From: Burkholderiales bacterium
Lineage (GTDB): Bacteria; Pseudomonadota; Gammaproteobacteria; Burkholderiales; Burkholderiaceae_C
Direction of reading: 5' to 3'
DNA: 45,502 nucleotides
Assembly: GCA_026400275.1 (NCBI GenBank)
Contig: JAPLPK010000035.1
Location: forward strand, 1-45,502
Part shown: in pieces, positions 8,853-16,883 of the stretch
Layout of the letters: each line of letters begins with the position of its first letter
Numbering within the stretch: position 1 is the stretch's first letter
Notes under the pieces: generated by a model
What the model was told of the DNA's origin: nothing
Databases searched by the model: none
What the model saw: only the letters and a program-made list of their open reading frames with translations
Translations under genes and position numbers: made by a program

Positions 8853-9737
8853 ATGAAATACCCCGACTTTCAGATTGACTGGCTGCGTGCCCTGGCGGCG
8901 GTGGTGGATGCGGGTTCGCTGTCGGCGGCCGCCCCCTTGCTGCACCGCTCGCAGTCGGCCGTCAGCATGCAGCTCAAGAAGCTGGAGGCGGCGCTGGGCC
9001 AAAGCGTGTTGCTGCGCGGCCCGCGGCACCTGGAGCTCACCCTTGCAGGCACGGAGCTGCTGGCCTACGCCCGGCGCATGCTTGATCTGCAGTCGCAAGC
9101 CCACGACGCCTTGTTCGGGCCGCAACTGGCAGGGCGGGTGCGGCTGGGCGTGCCGGATGACTACGCCTCCCGCTACCTGACGCCGGTGCTGAGCAGTTTT
9201 GCGCAGCGCTACAAGGGCGTGGAGATCGAGCTGACCTGCGAGCAGTCCACCGCCCTCATACCCAAGATAAGCCGGGGCGAGCTGGACCTGGCCCTGGTGT
9301 CGCGCGACAAGCCCAGCCGTGGGCATTTGCTGTTCCAGGAGCCGCTGGTCTGGGTCGGTGCGCCGCAGTACGAGGCCTGGCGCAGAGCGCCCCTGCCCAT
9401 CGCCGTGTACGAAGAGGGCAGCATGGCCAGAATGGCCGCGCTCTCAAGCCTGGCGGCCCGGCGGCGCGCCTACCGCGTCGTGTACCACAGCTCCAGTTTG
9501 GCCGGCCAGCTGGCGGCGGTGGAAAGCGGCCTGGCGGTGGCCGTGTTCACCCGCTGCAGTGTGCCGCCGCATCTGCAAATCCTGCAGAACCTGCCGGCAG
9601 AATTCCAGCTGCCCGCGCTGCGTGCCATGGATGTGGCCGCGCTGCGCAGCAAGGTGTCGCTGCGCTCGGCGGCAGTCGATGCGATGTACGAGCAGATGCT
9701 CAGCACGCTGGCCGGCACAGGCGGCAGGCCCGCATAG
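8853..9737 (+). CDS. LysR-family transcriptional regulator
   Basis: 294 residues. The N-terminal HTH (GSLSAAAPLLHRSQSAVSMQ) and the dimerisation helix (LKKLEAALGQSVLLRG) are followed by a substrate-binding domain beginning around residue 90 (GRVRLGVPDDYASRYL). It resembles the group of LysR proteins controlling transporters or glycine-cleavage-like genes, but no specific function is assignable. It is divergent from the EamA exporter, its probable target. The start has no strong ribosome site; it was chosen because the HTH then sits at the usual distance from the N-terminus. Confidence 0.92.
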   Translation: MKYPDFQIDWLRALAAVVDAGSLSAAAPLLHRSQSAVSMQLKKLEAALGQSVLLRGPRHLELTLAGTELLAYARRMLDLQSQAHDALFGPQLAGRVRLGVPDDYASRYLTPVLSSFAQRYKGVEIELTCEQSTALIPKISRGELDLALVSRDKPSRGHLLFQEPLVWVGAPQYEAWRRAPLPIAVYEEGSMARMAALSSLAARRRAYRVVYHSSSLAGQLAAVESGLAVAVFTRCSVPPHLQILQNLPAEFQLPALRAMDVAALRSKVSLRSAAVDAMYEQMLSTLAGTGGRPA

Positions 9738-9812
9738 CAAGTCCGCAAGAATTGTCCGTTGCGCAGCGCTAGATTGCCCACCTCATCACTTCATCACTGC
9801 AAGGAGCCCCGT

Positions 9813-10277
9813 ATGCACACCGTTCACCAGGACCAGGCCATCCACGTATTCGGCATCGAGCTGCGCACCAGCAATGCCGAGGCCTTCGATACCATTCCGC
9901 CGCATTGGCAGCGCTTTGCTGACAGCCAGGTGCTGGCGCGCATTCCGGGCAAGCTGTCGGACGAGGTGTATGCGGTCTACACCCACTTCCAGAATGCGGG
10001 GCGCAACAACCAGGGCAGCTATTCGCTGGTGATTGGTGCGGCGGTGGCACCGGATACGCCGCTGCCCCAGGGCCTGGTCCGTGCGGTGATTCCGGCGTCC
10101 CAGCGCGCTGTGTTCCCGGTGGCGCGGGGGCGCTTTGACCTTGTGGGGGCCACATGGCAAGAGATCTGGGGGCACACCGAGCTGCCCAAGACTTTCATCG
10201 CCGAGTACGAGCGCTACAGCGCAAATGGCGACATCGACATCCTGGTCGGCATCGCCCCGGAGCCCGTGCCCGCATGA
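9813..10277 (+). CDS. Stand-alone effector-binding (GyrI-like) protein
   Basis: 154 residues from the ATG at 9813, with AAGGAG 7 nt upstream. The whole protein looks like the AraC effector-binding / GyrI-like SRPBCC-type small-molecule domain of the YdeE group: an early HVFGIELRTSN strand, then YSLVIGAAV, ARGRFDLVGATWQEIW and a C-terminal IDILVGIAP strand. There is no DNA-binding part. Its stop overlaps the start of the next gene (ATGA), which encodes an AraC HTH fused to the same kind of domain. The two are therefore co-translated and may sense the same or related ligands. Confidence 0.75.
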   Translation: MHTVHQDQAIHVFGIELRTSNAEAFDTIPPHWQRFADSQVLARIPGKLSDEVYAVYTHFQNAGRNNQGSYSLVIGAAVAPDTPLPQGLVRAVIPASQRAVFPVARGRFDLVGATWQEIWGHTELPKTFIAEYERYSANGDIDILVGIAPEPVPA

Positions 10278-11128
10278 ACCGCCCGCACGGCTGGACCGAC
10301 TACCAGGAGCGGCTGGGCCGGGTCACGGCCTATATCCACGACCATCTGGCCGACCCGCTGGACCTGCAGACCCTGGCCGAGGTCGCCCACCTGTCGCCCT
10401 TCCACTGGCACCGGGTGTACCAGGCGCTGCACGGTGAAAGCGTAGCCGACACGGTGCGGCGGCTGCGCCTGCACCGCGCTACGGGCTATCTGGCGAATAC
10501 GGTATTGGCGGTGGCGCAGATCGCGCCCAAGTGCGGTTACCCGAATGCGCAGTCCTTCACCCGTGCCTTTCGCAGCGCCTACGGTATGGGCCCGGCGCAG
10601 TACCGTGCCCAGGGCGGCCACACCCTGTTCCAGGGCCCGCAGGCCCAGCCTGAGGCTGCGGGCTACCGTGTGCAAGTACGCTCCGTGGCACGCGTCACGC
10701 TGGCGGGCGTCGTGCACAAGGGCTCGTACATGTTGGTCGGCAAGGCCTTCCAAACCGCCTATACCCGCATGGCGGCGCAAGGCCTTGTGCAGCCCGATAC
10801 GCGCTGGCTGGCGGTGTACGAGGATGATCCTTTCGCTGTGCCGGAAGCGCAGCTGCGCTCCCGTGCCGGCTTGTCACTGCCGCCTGGCGCTAACGTGCAA
10901 GCGCCGCTGCAAAGCTTTGAGTTGGGCGGCTGTACCTGCGCCGTGCTGCGCCACCGCGGCCCCTACGCCACCATGCGCGCCGCCTACCATTGGCTCTACG
11001 GCCGCTGGCTGGTCGAGTCCGGCTACCGCACCGCCGATGCGCCAGTGTTCGAGGAGTACCTGAACAACCCGCGCGACACCGCGCCGGCCGACCTGCTGAC
11101 AGACATCTTTCTGCCGCTGGGTCCCTGA
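10274..11128 (+). CDS. AraC regulator with GyrI-like effector domain
   Basis: 284 residues from the ATG at 10274, which overlaps the previous stop by 4 nt. The N-terminal AraC HTH pair is at about residues 8-108 (DPLDLQTLAEVAHLSPFHWH; QIAPKCGYPNAQSFTRAF) and is followed by PAQYR. Residues about 125-284 form a GyrI-like effector-binding domain (VRSVARVTLAGVVHKGSY ... VFEEYLNNP ... DIFLPL). This HTH-first order is that of the Rob/SoxS-related multidrug-sensing regulators. Translational coupling to a free copy of the effector domain is notable. The target is unknown; the nitroreductase at 11322 is the next gene on this strand. Confidence 0.9.
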   Translation: MNRPHGWTDYQERLGRVTAYIHDHLADPLDLQTLAEVAHLSPFHWHRVYQALHGESVADTVRRLRLHRATGYLANTVLAVAQIAPKCGYPNAQSFTRAFRSAYGMGPAQYRAQGGHTLFQGPQAQPEAAGYRVQVRSVARVTLAGVVHKGSYMLVGKAFQTAYTRMAAQGLVQPDTRWLAVYEDDPFAVPEAQLRSRAGLSLPPGANVQAPLQSFELGGCTCAVLRHRGPYATMRAAYHWLYGRWLVESGYRTADAPVFEEYLNNPRDTAPADLLTDIFLPLGP

Positions 11129-11130
11129 AT

Positions 11131-11195
11131 TTATAGAAAATACGGCTCTGGCGCAGATAAAAACTGCGCTATTAGCTATCAAATAAATAGCAAAT
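11131..11195 (-). repeat. Mini-repeat copy D
   Basis: Reverse-oriented copy, with GCGCAG-ATAAAAA-CTGCGC followed by TAGCTATCAAATAAATAGCA. It starts within a few bases of the AraC-GyrI stop codon. Confidence 0.8.
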
Positions 11196-11233
11196 GCCAA
11201 GCCCCACGGGTCTCCAGGTAGCGGGGAAAGCGC

Positions 11234-11259
11234 CTTTCTTTGTCGCAGCGCAAAGAAAG
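11234..11259. repeat. Hairpin before nitroreductase gene
   Basis: CTTTCTTTG and CAAAGAAAG form a perfect 9-bp stem around an 8-nt loop (TCGCAGCG). It lies between mini-repeat D and the nitroreductase start. No T-run follows, so a terminator role is uncertain. Confidence 0.45.
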
Positions 11260-11321
11260 ACTTGCGGTGTGCGCCCATGCTCAGTGCTGTTCGTTATGAA
11301 CTTCGCTCTGAGGGCTCCAGC

Positions 11322-12416
11322 ATGGTTTTACGCAGACAGGTGGTTTTGGCCACAGCGGCTACCGCGACGACCTTGGGCGCATGCTCTGCGTCGGACAGGG
11401 CGCAGCAGATCGCACGTAGCCAACGGCAGCCTGGTGTTGCCAGCAGCCTGGAGGCGGCCGCCCGTTTGCATGAGCTGGTGCGTTACGCCACCTTGGCGCC
11501 ATCCAGCCACAACACCCAGTGCTGGCAATTCCATTTGCAAGAGAAGTCCATACAGATCAGGCCGGACCTGTCGCGGCGCTGCCCCGCCGTGGATCCGGAC
11601 GACCACCATCTCTTTGTCTCGCTAGGCTGCGCCACCGAAAACCTGGTGCAAGCCGCACGGGCCCTGGGCCTGCATGCCGAAGCCGAATTCGCGGTGCAGG
11701 GAGCGGGGGCCATTGCCGTTCAGCTGGATGCCCGCAAGCCCATCGCCTCGCCTTTGTTCCAGGCAATCTCTGAACGCCAATGCACGCGGGGTGATTACGA
11801 CGGCCAGGCTCTGGCAACGGACGAGCTGCGCCTGCTGGAACAGGCGGGCACCGGCAACGGCGTGCATGTGCGGCTATTGACCGGGCGTCCGGCGATAGAG
11901 CAGGTGGCCGACTACGTGCGGGTCGGCAACACCGCACAAATGCAAGACCCGGCGTTTATGCGCGAGCTGAAAGATTGGCTCCGCTTCGGCGCGGACGAAG
12001 CCATCCGCACAGGGGACGGCCTGTCTGCCGCCCTATCGGGCAACCCCAGCATGCCGCGCTGGTTGGGCCGCCCGATGATGGACCTGTTCTTTACGCCGAA
12101 GTCTGAGAACGAGCGCTACACACGGCAAATACGCAATGCGGCCGGCATCGCCGTCTTCATCTCCGAGGTCAACGACAAGCCCCATTGGGTCGAAGCGGGG
12201 CGCTGCTACGAGCGCTTTGCCCTGCAGGCTACCGCGCTCGGCATCCGTAATGCGCTGCTGAACCAGCCTGTCGAGGTGGCGGCCATCCGGCAGCAGTTCG
12301 CAGCCTGGCTCGGACTCAGTCCAAACGGGCCTCGGCCCGATCTCGTGGTGCGCTTCGGGCGGGGCCCCACCATGCCGATGTCTTTGCGGCGTCCTGTCGA
12401 ATCGGTTCTCCGATAG
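11322..12416 (+). CDS. Exported nitroreductase (Acg-like FMN oxidoreductase)
   Basis: 364 residues from the ATG at 11322, with GAGGG 8 nt upstream. The N-terminus combines a twin-arginine motif (MVLRRQVVL) with a short hydrophobic stretch and a lipobox ending TLGAC, so Cys21 may be lipidated after Tat export. The mature part shows nitroreductase-fold signatures: YATLAPSSHNTQCWQF near residue 60, and a C-terminal VRFGRGP with RRPVESVL typical of the Acg family. It should bind FMN and act at the outer face of the inner membrane or in the periplasm. Substrate and partner are unknown. Confidence 0.85.
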   Translation: MVLRRQVVLATAATATTLGACSASDRAQQIARSQRQPGVASSLEAAARLHELVRYATLAPSSHNTQCWQFHLQEKSIQIRPDLSRRCPAVDPDDHHLFVSLGCATENLVQAARALGLHAEAEFAVQGAGAIAVQLDARKPIASPLFQAISERQCTRGDYDGQALATDELRLLEQAGTGNGVHVRLLTGRPAIEQVADYVRVGNTAQMQDPAFMRELKDWLRFGADEAIRTGDGLSAALSGNPSMPRWLGRPMMDLFFTPKSENERYTRQIRNAAGIAVFISEVNDKPHWVEAGRCYERFALQATALGIRNALLNQPVEVAAIRQQFAAWLGLSPNGPRPDLVVRFGRGPTMPMSLRRPVESVLR

Positions 12417-12498
12417 CCGCCGTTGGTGCTCCAGCGCAAAGCCCCATAATCGAGCGCCTGCCGCACGCCTCCGCGTCGGCCTACCCCAAAGGCAATCT

Positions 12499-12819
12499 GT
12501 GAAGAAAACGTTCCAACTGAACATCGAAGGCAAGCACCCTGACCGCGTGCTCGAAGCCACCAAACACGAAATCCGCAAATACATGCAGCGCCAGTTGCGC
12601 GTGGCCCTGCCTGAGGGCGTGGACTACTGGGACTGGGATTGCAAGTTCGGCGACAGCAAAGACGCGGCCGAAGTCGCGCACTACGCCGCCATCACCAAGC
12701 TGATCGACGCCCTGGTCGCGCGCGGTGGCACCTCGTTCTACCTTGAGTTGGTGGCCAAACCCGGTGTGCGCACTGCCAAAGCCCCGCGCCAGGACGACAG
12801 CGACGACGCAGAAGACTGA
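12499..12819 (+). CDS. DUF6172-like small conserved protein
   Basis: 106 residues, starting at a GTG with AAAGG 6 nt upstream. The sequence (KHEIRKYMQRQ, LPEGVDYWDWDCKFG) matches my memory of the DUF6172 family, small soluble proteins of unknown role. The conserved WDWDCKFG and the acidic tail (DDSDDAED) are the most visible features. It is followed after 23 bp by another small gene, probably in one transcript. Confidence 0.75.
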   Translation: MKKTFQLNIEGKHPDRVLEATKHEIRKYMQRQLRVALPEGVDYWDWDCKFGDSKDAAEVAHYAAITKLIDALVARGGTSFYLELVAKPGVRTAKAPRQDDSDDAED

Positions 12820-12842
12820 AGCCCGCTGCGCTGGAGCTGAAC

Positions 12843-13208
12843 ATGCTGAACTACCTGGATTTCGATTACAGCGAAGACGAGCAAGGCTACGGCAGCTTTG
12901 AGGCCATGGCCTCCACCCAGCCGGCGCAGGTGGCTGCTGTGCGCCAGGAGATGGCGCAGGTGCTGGACTGGGCTTTTGCGGCCTTCCCCGGCTTGCGCGC
13001 CCCGCTGGACGAGGGCGGCGAGTGGGATTTCCATGTGCAGGGCCAGCAGGAGTGGGCCGCTTCCGAAGTGCTGGACTACGACGAGCAGACCCGCCAGTTC
13101 AGCGCCCGGCTGGCGCCTGCCGGGCCACCGCGTTGCACGGTGACCCTGTCGCTGACCGGCAGCGCGCAGTTTTGCGATGCCTTTCGGCAGCGCTTTTTAC
13201 CCGATTGA
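12843..13208 (+). CDS. Hypothetical protein
   Basis: 121 residues, not recognised. It is acidic and soluble, with no signal peptide or membrane segment. Tryptophan-containing motifs (LDWAFAAFPG, GEWDFHVQGQQEW) suggest a folded globular protein. Codon use matches its neighbours. Its stop codon TGA is directly followed by the reverse-strand stop of metF, with no base between them (TGATCA). Confidence 0.7.
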   Translation: MLNYLDFDYSEDEQGYGSFEAMASTQPAQVAAVRQEMAQVLDWAFAAFPGLRAPLDEGGEWDFHVQGQQEWAASEVLDYDEQTRQFSARLAPAGPPRCTVTLSLTGSAQFCDAFRQRFLPD

Positions 13209-14066
13209 TCAGGCCGCCAGGCTTCCCAAACGGCCCAGGCGCTTGCAGATCTCCAGCGTGGCCGTACTCTGGTTCATGGTGTAGAAGTGCAGGCTGGGGG
13301 CGCCACCGGCCACCAACTTGTCGCACAGCTCGGTCACCACATCCAGGCCGAAAGACTTGATGCTGGCGGTATCGTCGCCAAATCCCTGCAGGCGCAGGCG
13401 AATCCAACGCGGGATTTCCGCGCCACAGGCGTCGCTGAAGCGCATCAGCTGGTTGGAGCTGGAAATCGGCATGATGCCGGGCACCACTGGCACCGTCACG
13501 CCCAGCTTGCGCGCGTCTTCCACCAGGCGGAAGTAGGCGTCGGCGTTGTAGAAATACTGCGTCATGGCCGAGTTGGCGCCCGCATGCACCTTGATGGCGA
13601 AGGCGTTCAAGTCGGCGTCGGCCGACTTGGCTTGCGGGTGGATTTCGGGGTAGCAGGCCACCTCGATCTGGAAGGCGTTGCCGGTCTCGGCGCGGATGAA
13701 GGCCACCAGGTCGCTGGCGTACTGGAACTCACCGCCCGCACCATAGCCGCTGGGCAGGTCGCCGCGCAAGGCCACCAGACGTTTTACGCCCATGGCTTGC
13801 AGCGTGGCCAACTGGGCCCGTACGGTGGCCTTGGTCGCGCCCACGCAGGAGAAATGGCTGGCCGCCGGCACGCCTTCGGCCAGGATCTCGGCCACGGTGG
13901 CAAACGTGCCCTCCTGGGTCGAGCCGCCAGCGCCGAAGGTGACCGAGCAAAACTCGGGCTTCAAGGCGTATAGCGCCTGGCGCACGGTGCGCAGCTTGGC
14001 CGAGCCTTCGTCCGTCTTGGGTGGGAAGAATTCGAGACTGATAGGGAAATTGGATGCGAGGCTCAT
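13209..14066 (-). CDS. metF: 5,10-methylenetetrahydrofolate reductase
   Basis: 285 residues, normal for bacterial MetF, an FAD-dependent TIM-barrel enzyme that reduces methylene-THF to methyl-THF for methionine synthesis. Family landmarks: SLEFFPPKT at the N-terminus with the catalytic Glu, SVTFGAGGST, ALRGDLPSGYG, YPEIHPQA, AMTQYFYNADAYFRLV and PVVPGIMPI. It is the third gene of the ahcY-tlyA-metF unit, and its ATG overlaps the tlyA stop (ATGA), implying translational coupling. The SAH riboswitch in front of ahcY may thus also affect methyl-THF supply. Confidence 0.95.
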   Translation of the reverse strand: MSLASNFPISLEFFPPKTDEGSAKLRTVRQALYALKPEFCSVTFGAGGSTQEGTFATVAEILAEGVPAASHFSCVGATKATVRAQLATLQAMGVKRLVALRGDLPSGYGAGGEFQYASDLVAFIRAETGNAFQIEVACYPEIHPQAKSADADLNAFAIKVHAGANSAMTQYFYNADAYFRLVEDARKLGVTVPVVPGIMPISSSNQLMRFSDACGAEIPRWIRLRLQGFGDDTASIKSFGLDVVTELCDKLVAGGAPSLHFYTMNQSTATLEICKRLGRLGSLAA

Positions 14067-15070
14067 GGGGCTCTCTTTGCAAAAATGAAGAATTCGCGGT
14101 TGCCATCGCCACCGGCGACAGCACTGTCAAACCAGTCCAGCACGTCCAGGTCGAGTTCGGCGCAGCATTCGCGCAGGCGCGCTTCCACCACGGCGTACAT
14201 GGACTCGTCGCGCACGATGCCGCCCTTGCCGACCTGGCCGGGCTGCAGCTCGAACTGCGGCTTGACCAGCATCAGCAAATGGCTGTCGGGCTGGAGCAGT
14301 GGCACGATGGCTGGCAGTATCAGCGTCAGCGAAATAAAGGACACGTCGCCCGTGACCAGGTCGAACTCGGGTTCGGTATCCAGCCCGTCCAGGCCGGCTT
14401 TGCGCTTGTGCCGCACTGGTGCCGCATCGGCGGCGGGTTCGGCGTCTAGAGGCCGCGCGTTCACTTTGCCAGTTGCCTGGGCAATATGCGCTTCGACCTC
14501 GGCATCGTCGGCGTCATCGCTATCGTCGTAGTCGGTGACTTCGCCACCACCACGCATCCAGCTGTACGGGGCCTCGGGCTCCGGGTCGTCCACCGCCGGT
14601 GGTTCCCAGTGCTCGGACAAAACCATTTCGCAGGCTTCCTGCAGCGACTCGGGCGTGAGTGAACGGGCGTTCAAGCCCTCCACGCACAGCACCCGCGTAT
14701 CGACGCGAAGCTTGGGATGCAGCTGGCCATGGCCTACGTCCACGCCAGTCACCTGAAGCGCGCCGGCTTGCAGCAGGCAGTCGGTAAACCCGCCAGTGGA
14801 TTGGCCCACGTCGAGCACTTTCAGGCCGTTGGCGTCCAGGCCGACATGTTTCAGCGCGGCTTCAAGTTTGAGCCCGCCGCGCGAGACATAGCGTGCCTCA
14901 GCCGCGTCCAGCAGTTCCAGCTGGGCGTCTTCTGGGATGTCGTCCTTGTTCTTGGCGACATCACGCCATTTGATGCCGTCGAACCAGCGCATGCCTCCGG
15001 CGATCAGGCGCACGGCCTGCGAGCGGGATGCGGCCATGCCGCGTTCTACGAGTAATTGGTCAGCGCGCAT
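14063..15070 (-). CDS. tlyA: TlyA-family RNA 2'-O-methyltransferase with acidic insert
   Basis: 335 residues. The N-terminal S4 RNA-binding domain is at 1-60 (MRADQLLVERGMAASRSQAV). The FtsJ-type SAM methyltransferase fold follows, with YVSRGGLKLEAAL, DVGQSTGGFTDCLLQAGA, GDVSFISLTLILP, LVKPQFE and REFFIF supplying the K-D-K-E set. Family members are usually 240-270 residues. Here about 75 extra residues (about 150-225, rich in Asp/Glu and Pro, including DYDDSDDADDAE) separate the SAM-binding half from GDVSF. The family 2'-O-methylates rRNA in some bacteria; the target here is inferred. Its position in an SAH/methyl-cycle operon fits a SAM-using enzyme. Confidence 0.9.
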   Translation of the reverse strand: MRADQLLVERGMAASRSQAVRLIAGGMRWFDGIKWRDVAKNKDDIPEDAQLELLDAAEARYVSRGGLKLEAALKHVGLDANGLKVLDVGQSTGGFTDCLLQAGALQVTGVDVGHGQLHPKLRVDTRVLCVEGLNARSLTPESLQEACEMVLSEHWEPPAVDDPEPEAPYSWMRGGGEVTDYDDSDDADDAEVEAHIAQATGKVNARPLDAEPAADAAPVRHKRKAGLDGLDTEPEFDLVTGDVSFISLTLILPAIVPLLQPDSHLLMLVKPQFELQPGQVGKGGIVRDESMYAVVEARLRECCAELDLDVLDWFDSAVAGGDGNREFFIFAKRAP

Positions 15071-15119
15071 GGGGCTCCGGATGTGAGGGGGAAATGCGGA
15101 CGCAGAGCGCCCGCAAAGC

Positions 15120-15187
15120 CCGTTCGTCCTGAGCTGGTCGAAGGGCCTTGTACAACAGGGCGGCTTCGACAGGCTCAGCCCGAACGG
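15120..15187. repeat. REP-like inverted repeat
   Basis: CCGTTCGTCCTGAGCTGGTC (continuing GAAGG, 15120-15144) and the near-complementary CTTCGACAGGCTCAGCCCGA (continuing ACGG, 15164-15187) form a long imperfect hairpin. The CTGAGC-GTCGAAGG core is widespread as a dispersed repeat in proteobacteria. It sits in the 128-bp gap between ahcY and tlyA. It could stabilise or attenuate the transcript, setting ahcY above tlyA-metF; that role is an inference. Confidence 0.7.
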
Positions 15188-15198
15188 CTGTAGTTTGC

Positions 15199-16632
15199 TT
15201 AGTAGCGGTAGGTTTCGGCTTTGTAGGGGCCGTTCTTGCTAACGCCGATGTAGGCAGCTTGCTCGTCGGTCAGCTCGGTCAACATCGCGCCGACCTTCTT
15301 CAGGTGCAGGCGGGCGACCTTCTCGTCCAGGTGCTTGGGCAGCACGTAGACCTTGCCGTTTTCGTACGCGTCCTTCTTGGTGAACAGCTCGATCTGGGCG
15401 ATGGTCTGGTTGGCAAAGCTGGCCGACATCACGAAGCTGGGGTGGCCTGTGCCGCAGCCCAGATTCACCAGGCGGCCCTTGGCCAGCAGGATGATCTTCT
15501 TGCCGTCTGGGAACGTGATGTGGTCCACCTGGGGCTTGATTTCTTCCCATTCGTATTGCTCGATCGCCGCAACTTCAATTTCGTTGTCGAAGTGGCCAAT
15601 GTTGCAGACGATGGCCTGGTCCTTCATCTTCAGCATGTGGGCGTGGGTGATGACGCTTTTGTTGCCGGTGGTGGTGACGAAGATGTCTGCGTGTTCGCAG
15701 GCATAGTCCATGGTCACAACGCGATAGCCTTCCATCGCGGCTTGCAGCGCGTTGATCGGGTCGATCTCGGTCACCCAGACTTGGGCCGACAGTGCGCGCA
15801 GTGCCTGGGCCGAGCCCTTGCCCACGTCGCCGTAGCCGGCGACCACTGCCACCTTGCCGGCAATCATCACGTCGGTGGCGCGCTTGATGCCGTCCACCAG
15901 AGATTCGCGGCAGCCGTACAGGTTGTCGAACTTGCTCTTGGTCACCGAGTCATTCACGTTGATGGCGCGGAACAGCAGCGTGCCCTTGGCGCTCATCTCA
16001 TTCAGGCGGTGCACGCCGGTGGTGGTTTCTTCGGTCACGCCGATGATCTCAGCCGACTTGCGGGTGTACCAGGTGGGGTCCACAGCCAGCTTGGCCTTGA
16101 TGGCGGCGAACAGCAGGGTTTCTTCTTCGCTAGTAGGGTTGGCTACCACGCTGATGTCCTTCTCGGCGCGTTGGCCCAGGTGCATCAGCAGCGTGGCGTC
16201 ACCGCCGTCGTCCAGGATCATGTTCGGGCCTTCGCCGGGCGTGCCCTTGGCGCCGAAGTCAAAGATGCTGTGGGTGTAATCCCAGTAGTCTTTCAGCGTC
16301 TCGCCCTTGATGGCGAACACCGGCGTGCCGGCAGCGGCAATCGCAGCGGCGGCATGGTCTTGGGTCGAGAAGATGTTGCACGAAGCCCAGCGCACAGTGG
16401 CGCCCAGGGCCTGCAGGGTTTCGATCAGCACGGCGGTCTGGATCGTCATGTGCAAGGAACCGGTGATGCGAGCGCCCTTCAAAGGTTGCGCGGCTGCGAA
16501 TTCTTCGCGGATGGCCATCAGGCCGGGCATTTCTGTTTCGGCAATGCGGATTTCGCGCTGGCCCCAGGCGGCCAGGCTCAGGTCGGCAATGGCTTGGTCG
16601 GCGGTCAAAATGGGTTTGAGAACTGCGTTCAT
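15199..16632 (-). CDS. ahcY: Adenosylhomocysteinase
   Basis: 477 residues from the ATG at 16632 (GGAG 7 nt upstream); the in-frame ATG at 16659 is less likely. It is the NAD-dependent enzyme hydrolysing S-adenosylhomocysteine to adenosine and homocysteine. Motifs: [51 protein letters not shown], the Rossmann loop [26 protein letters not shown] and the C-terminal [12 protein letters not shown] with the conserved Lys/Tyr. The length includes the roughly 40-residue insert common in proteobacterial enzymes. It is preceded by a clear SAH riboswitch and followed by tlyA and metF. Confidence 0.97.
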   Translation of the reverse strand: MNAVLKPILTADQAIADLSLAAWGQREIRIAETEMPGLMAIREEFAAAQPLKGARITGSLHMTIQTAVLIETLQALGATVRWASCNIFSTQDHAAAAIAAAGTPVFAIKGETLKDYWDYTHSIFDFGAKGTPGEGPNMILDDGGDATLLMHLGQRAEKDISVVANPTSEEETLLFAAIKAKLAVDPTWYTRKSAEIIGVTEETTTGVHRLNEMSAKGTLLFRAINVNDSVTKSKFDNLYGCRESLVDGIKRATDVMIAGKVAVVAGYGDVGKGSAQALRALSAQVWVTEIDPINALQAAMEGYRVVTMDYACEHADIFVTTTGNKSVITHAHMLKMKDQAIVCNIGHFDNEIEVAAIEQYEWEEIKPQVDHITFPDGKKIILLAKGRLVNLGCGTGHPSFVMSASFANQTIAQIELFTKKDAYENGKVYVLPKHLDEKVARLHLKKVGAMLTELTDEQAAYIGVSKNGPYKAETYRY

Positions 16633-16694
16633 GGTGGGCTCCAAAACAGGTTGGTACATGTTGGTAGGGCCACTGCGCAGACGGTGAACCGGGA

Positions 16695-16730
16695 CTCACC
16701 CGAATTTCAGCCTAGCAGGCAGTGGGTGAG
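16695..16730 (-). promoter_or_regulatory. Candidate riboswitch expression-platform stem
   Basis: On the minus strand CTCACCC (16730-16724) and GGGTGAG (16701-16695) are perfectly complementary around a 22-nt loop. The first arm overlaps the 3' strand of the riboswitch pseudoknot by three bases, so the two structures exclude each other. GGTGA in the second arm can instead pair with TCACC just downstream. This looks like a ligand-dependent switch; the regulatory direction is inferred. Confidence 0.5.
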
Positions 16731-16817
16731 CGCGGTTATCACTAAATGGATGGATTCCGAGCCTCACACCGGGGCCTGGGGTGGCCAGGCCGGGGGTTGC
16801 AGCGCTCCTCGGAATCC
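16728..16817 (-). ncRNA. SAH riboswitch
   Basis: Upstream of ahcY on the minus strand. P1 is GGATTCCGAG (16817-16808) paired with CTCGGAATCC (16761-16752), ten perfect pairs. It is followed by the signature GAGGAGCGCTGCAAC. A P2 hairpin, GGCCTGG/CCAGGCC, lies within 16773-16791. The pseudoknot pairs GAGCGC (16807-16802) with GCGCTC (16733-16728). This is the SAH aptamer architecture known upstream of ahcY, metH and metF in beta- and gammaproteobacteria. It turns on SAH removal when SAH accumulates. Confidence 0.93.
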
Positions 16818-16821
16818 AGCC

Positions 16822-16827
16822 ATTATA
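16822..16827 (-). promoter_or_regulatory. -10 box of ahcY riboswitch transcript
   Basis: A consensus TATAAT on the minus strand ends five bases before P1 of the riboswitch, so transcription would start at or right before the aptamer. No good -35 hexamer is seen at 17 bp. Confidence 0.55.
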
Positions 16828-16883
16828 AGGAGAAGCCGCTGCGCCGCACATGGAAGCTGTGTAACACCAGACCCGTACGGTCT

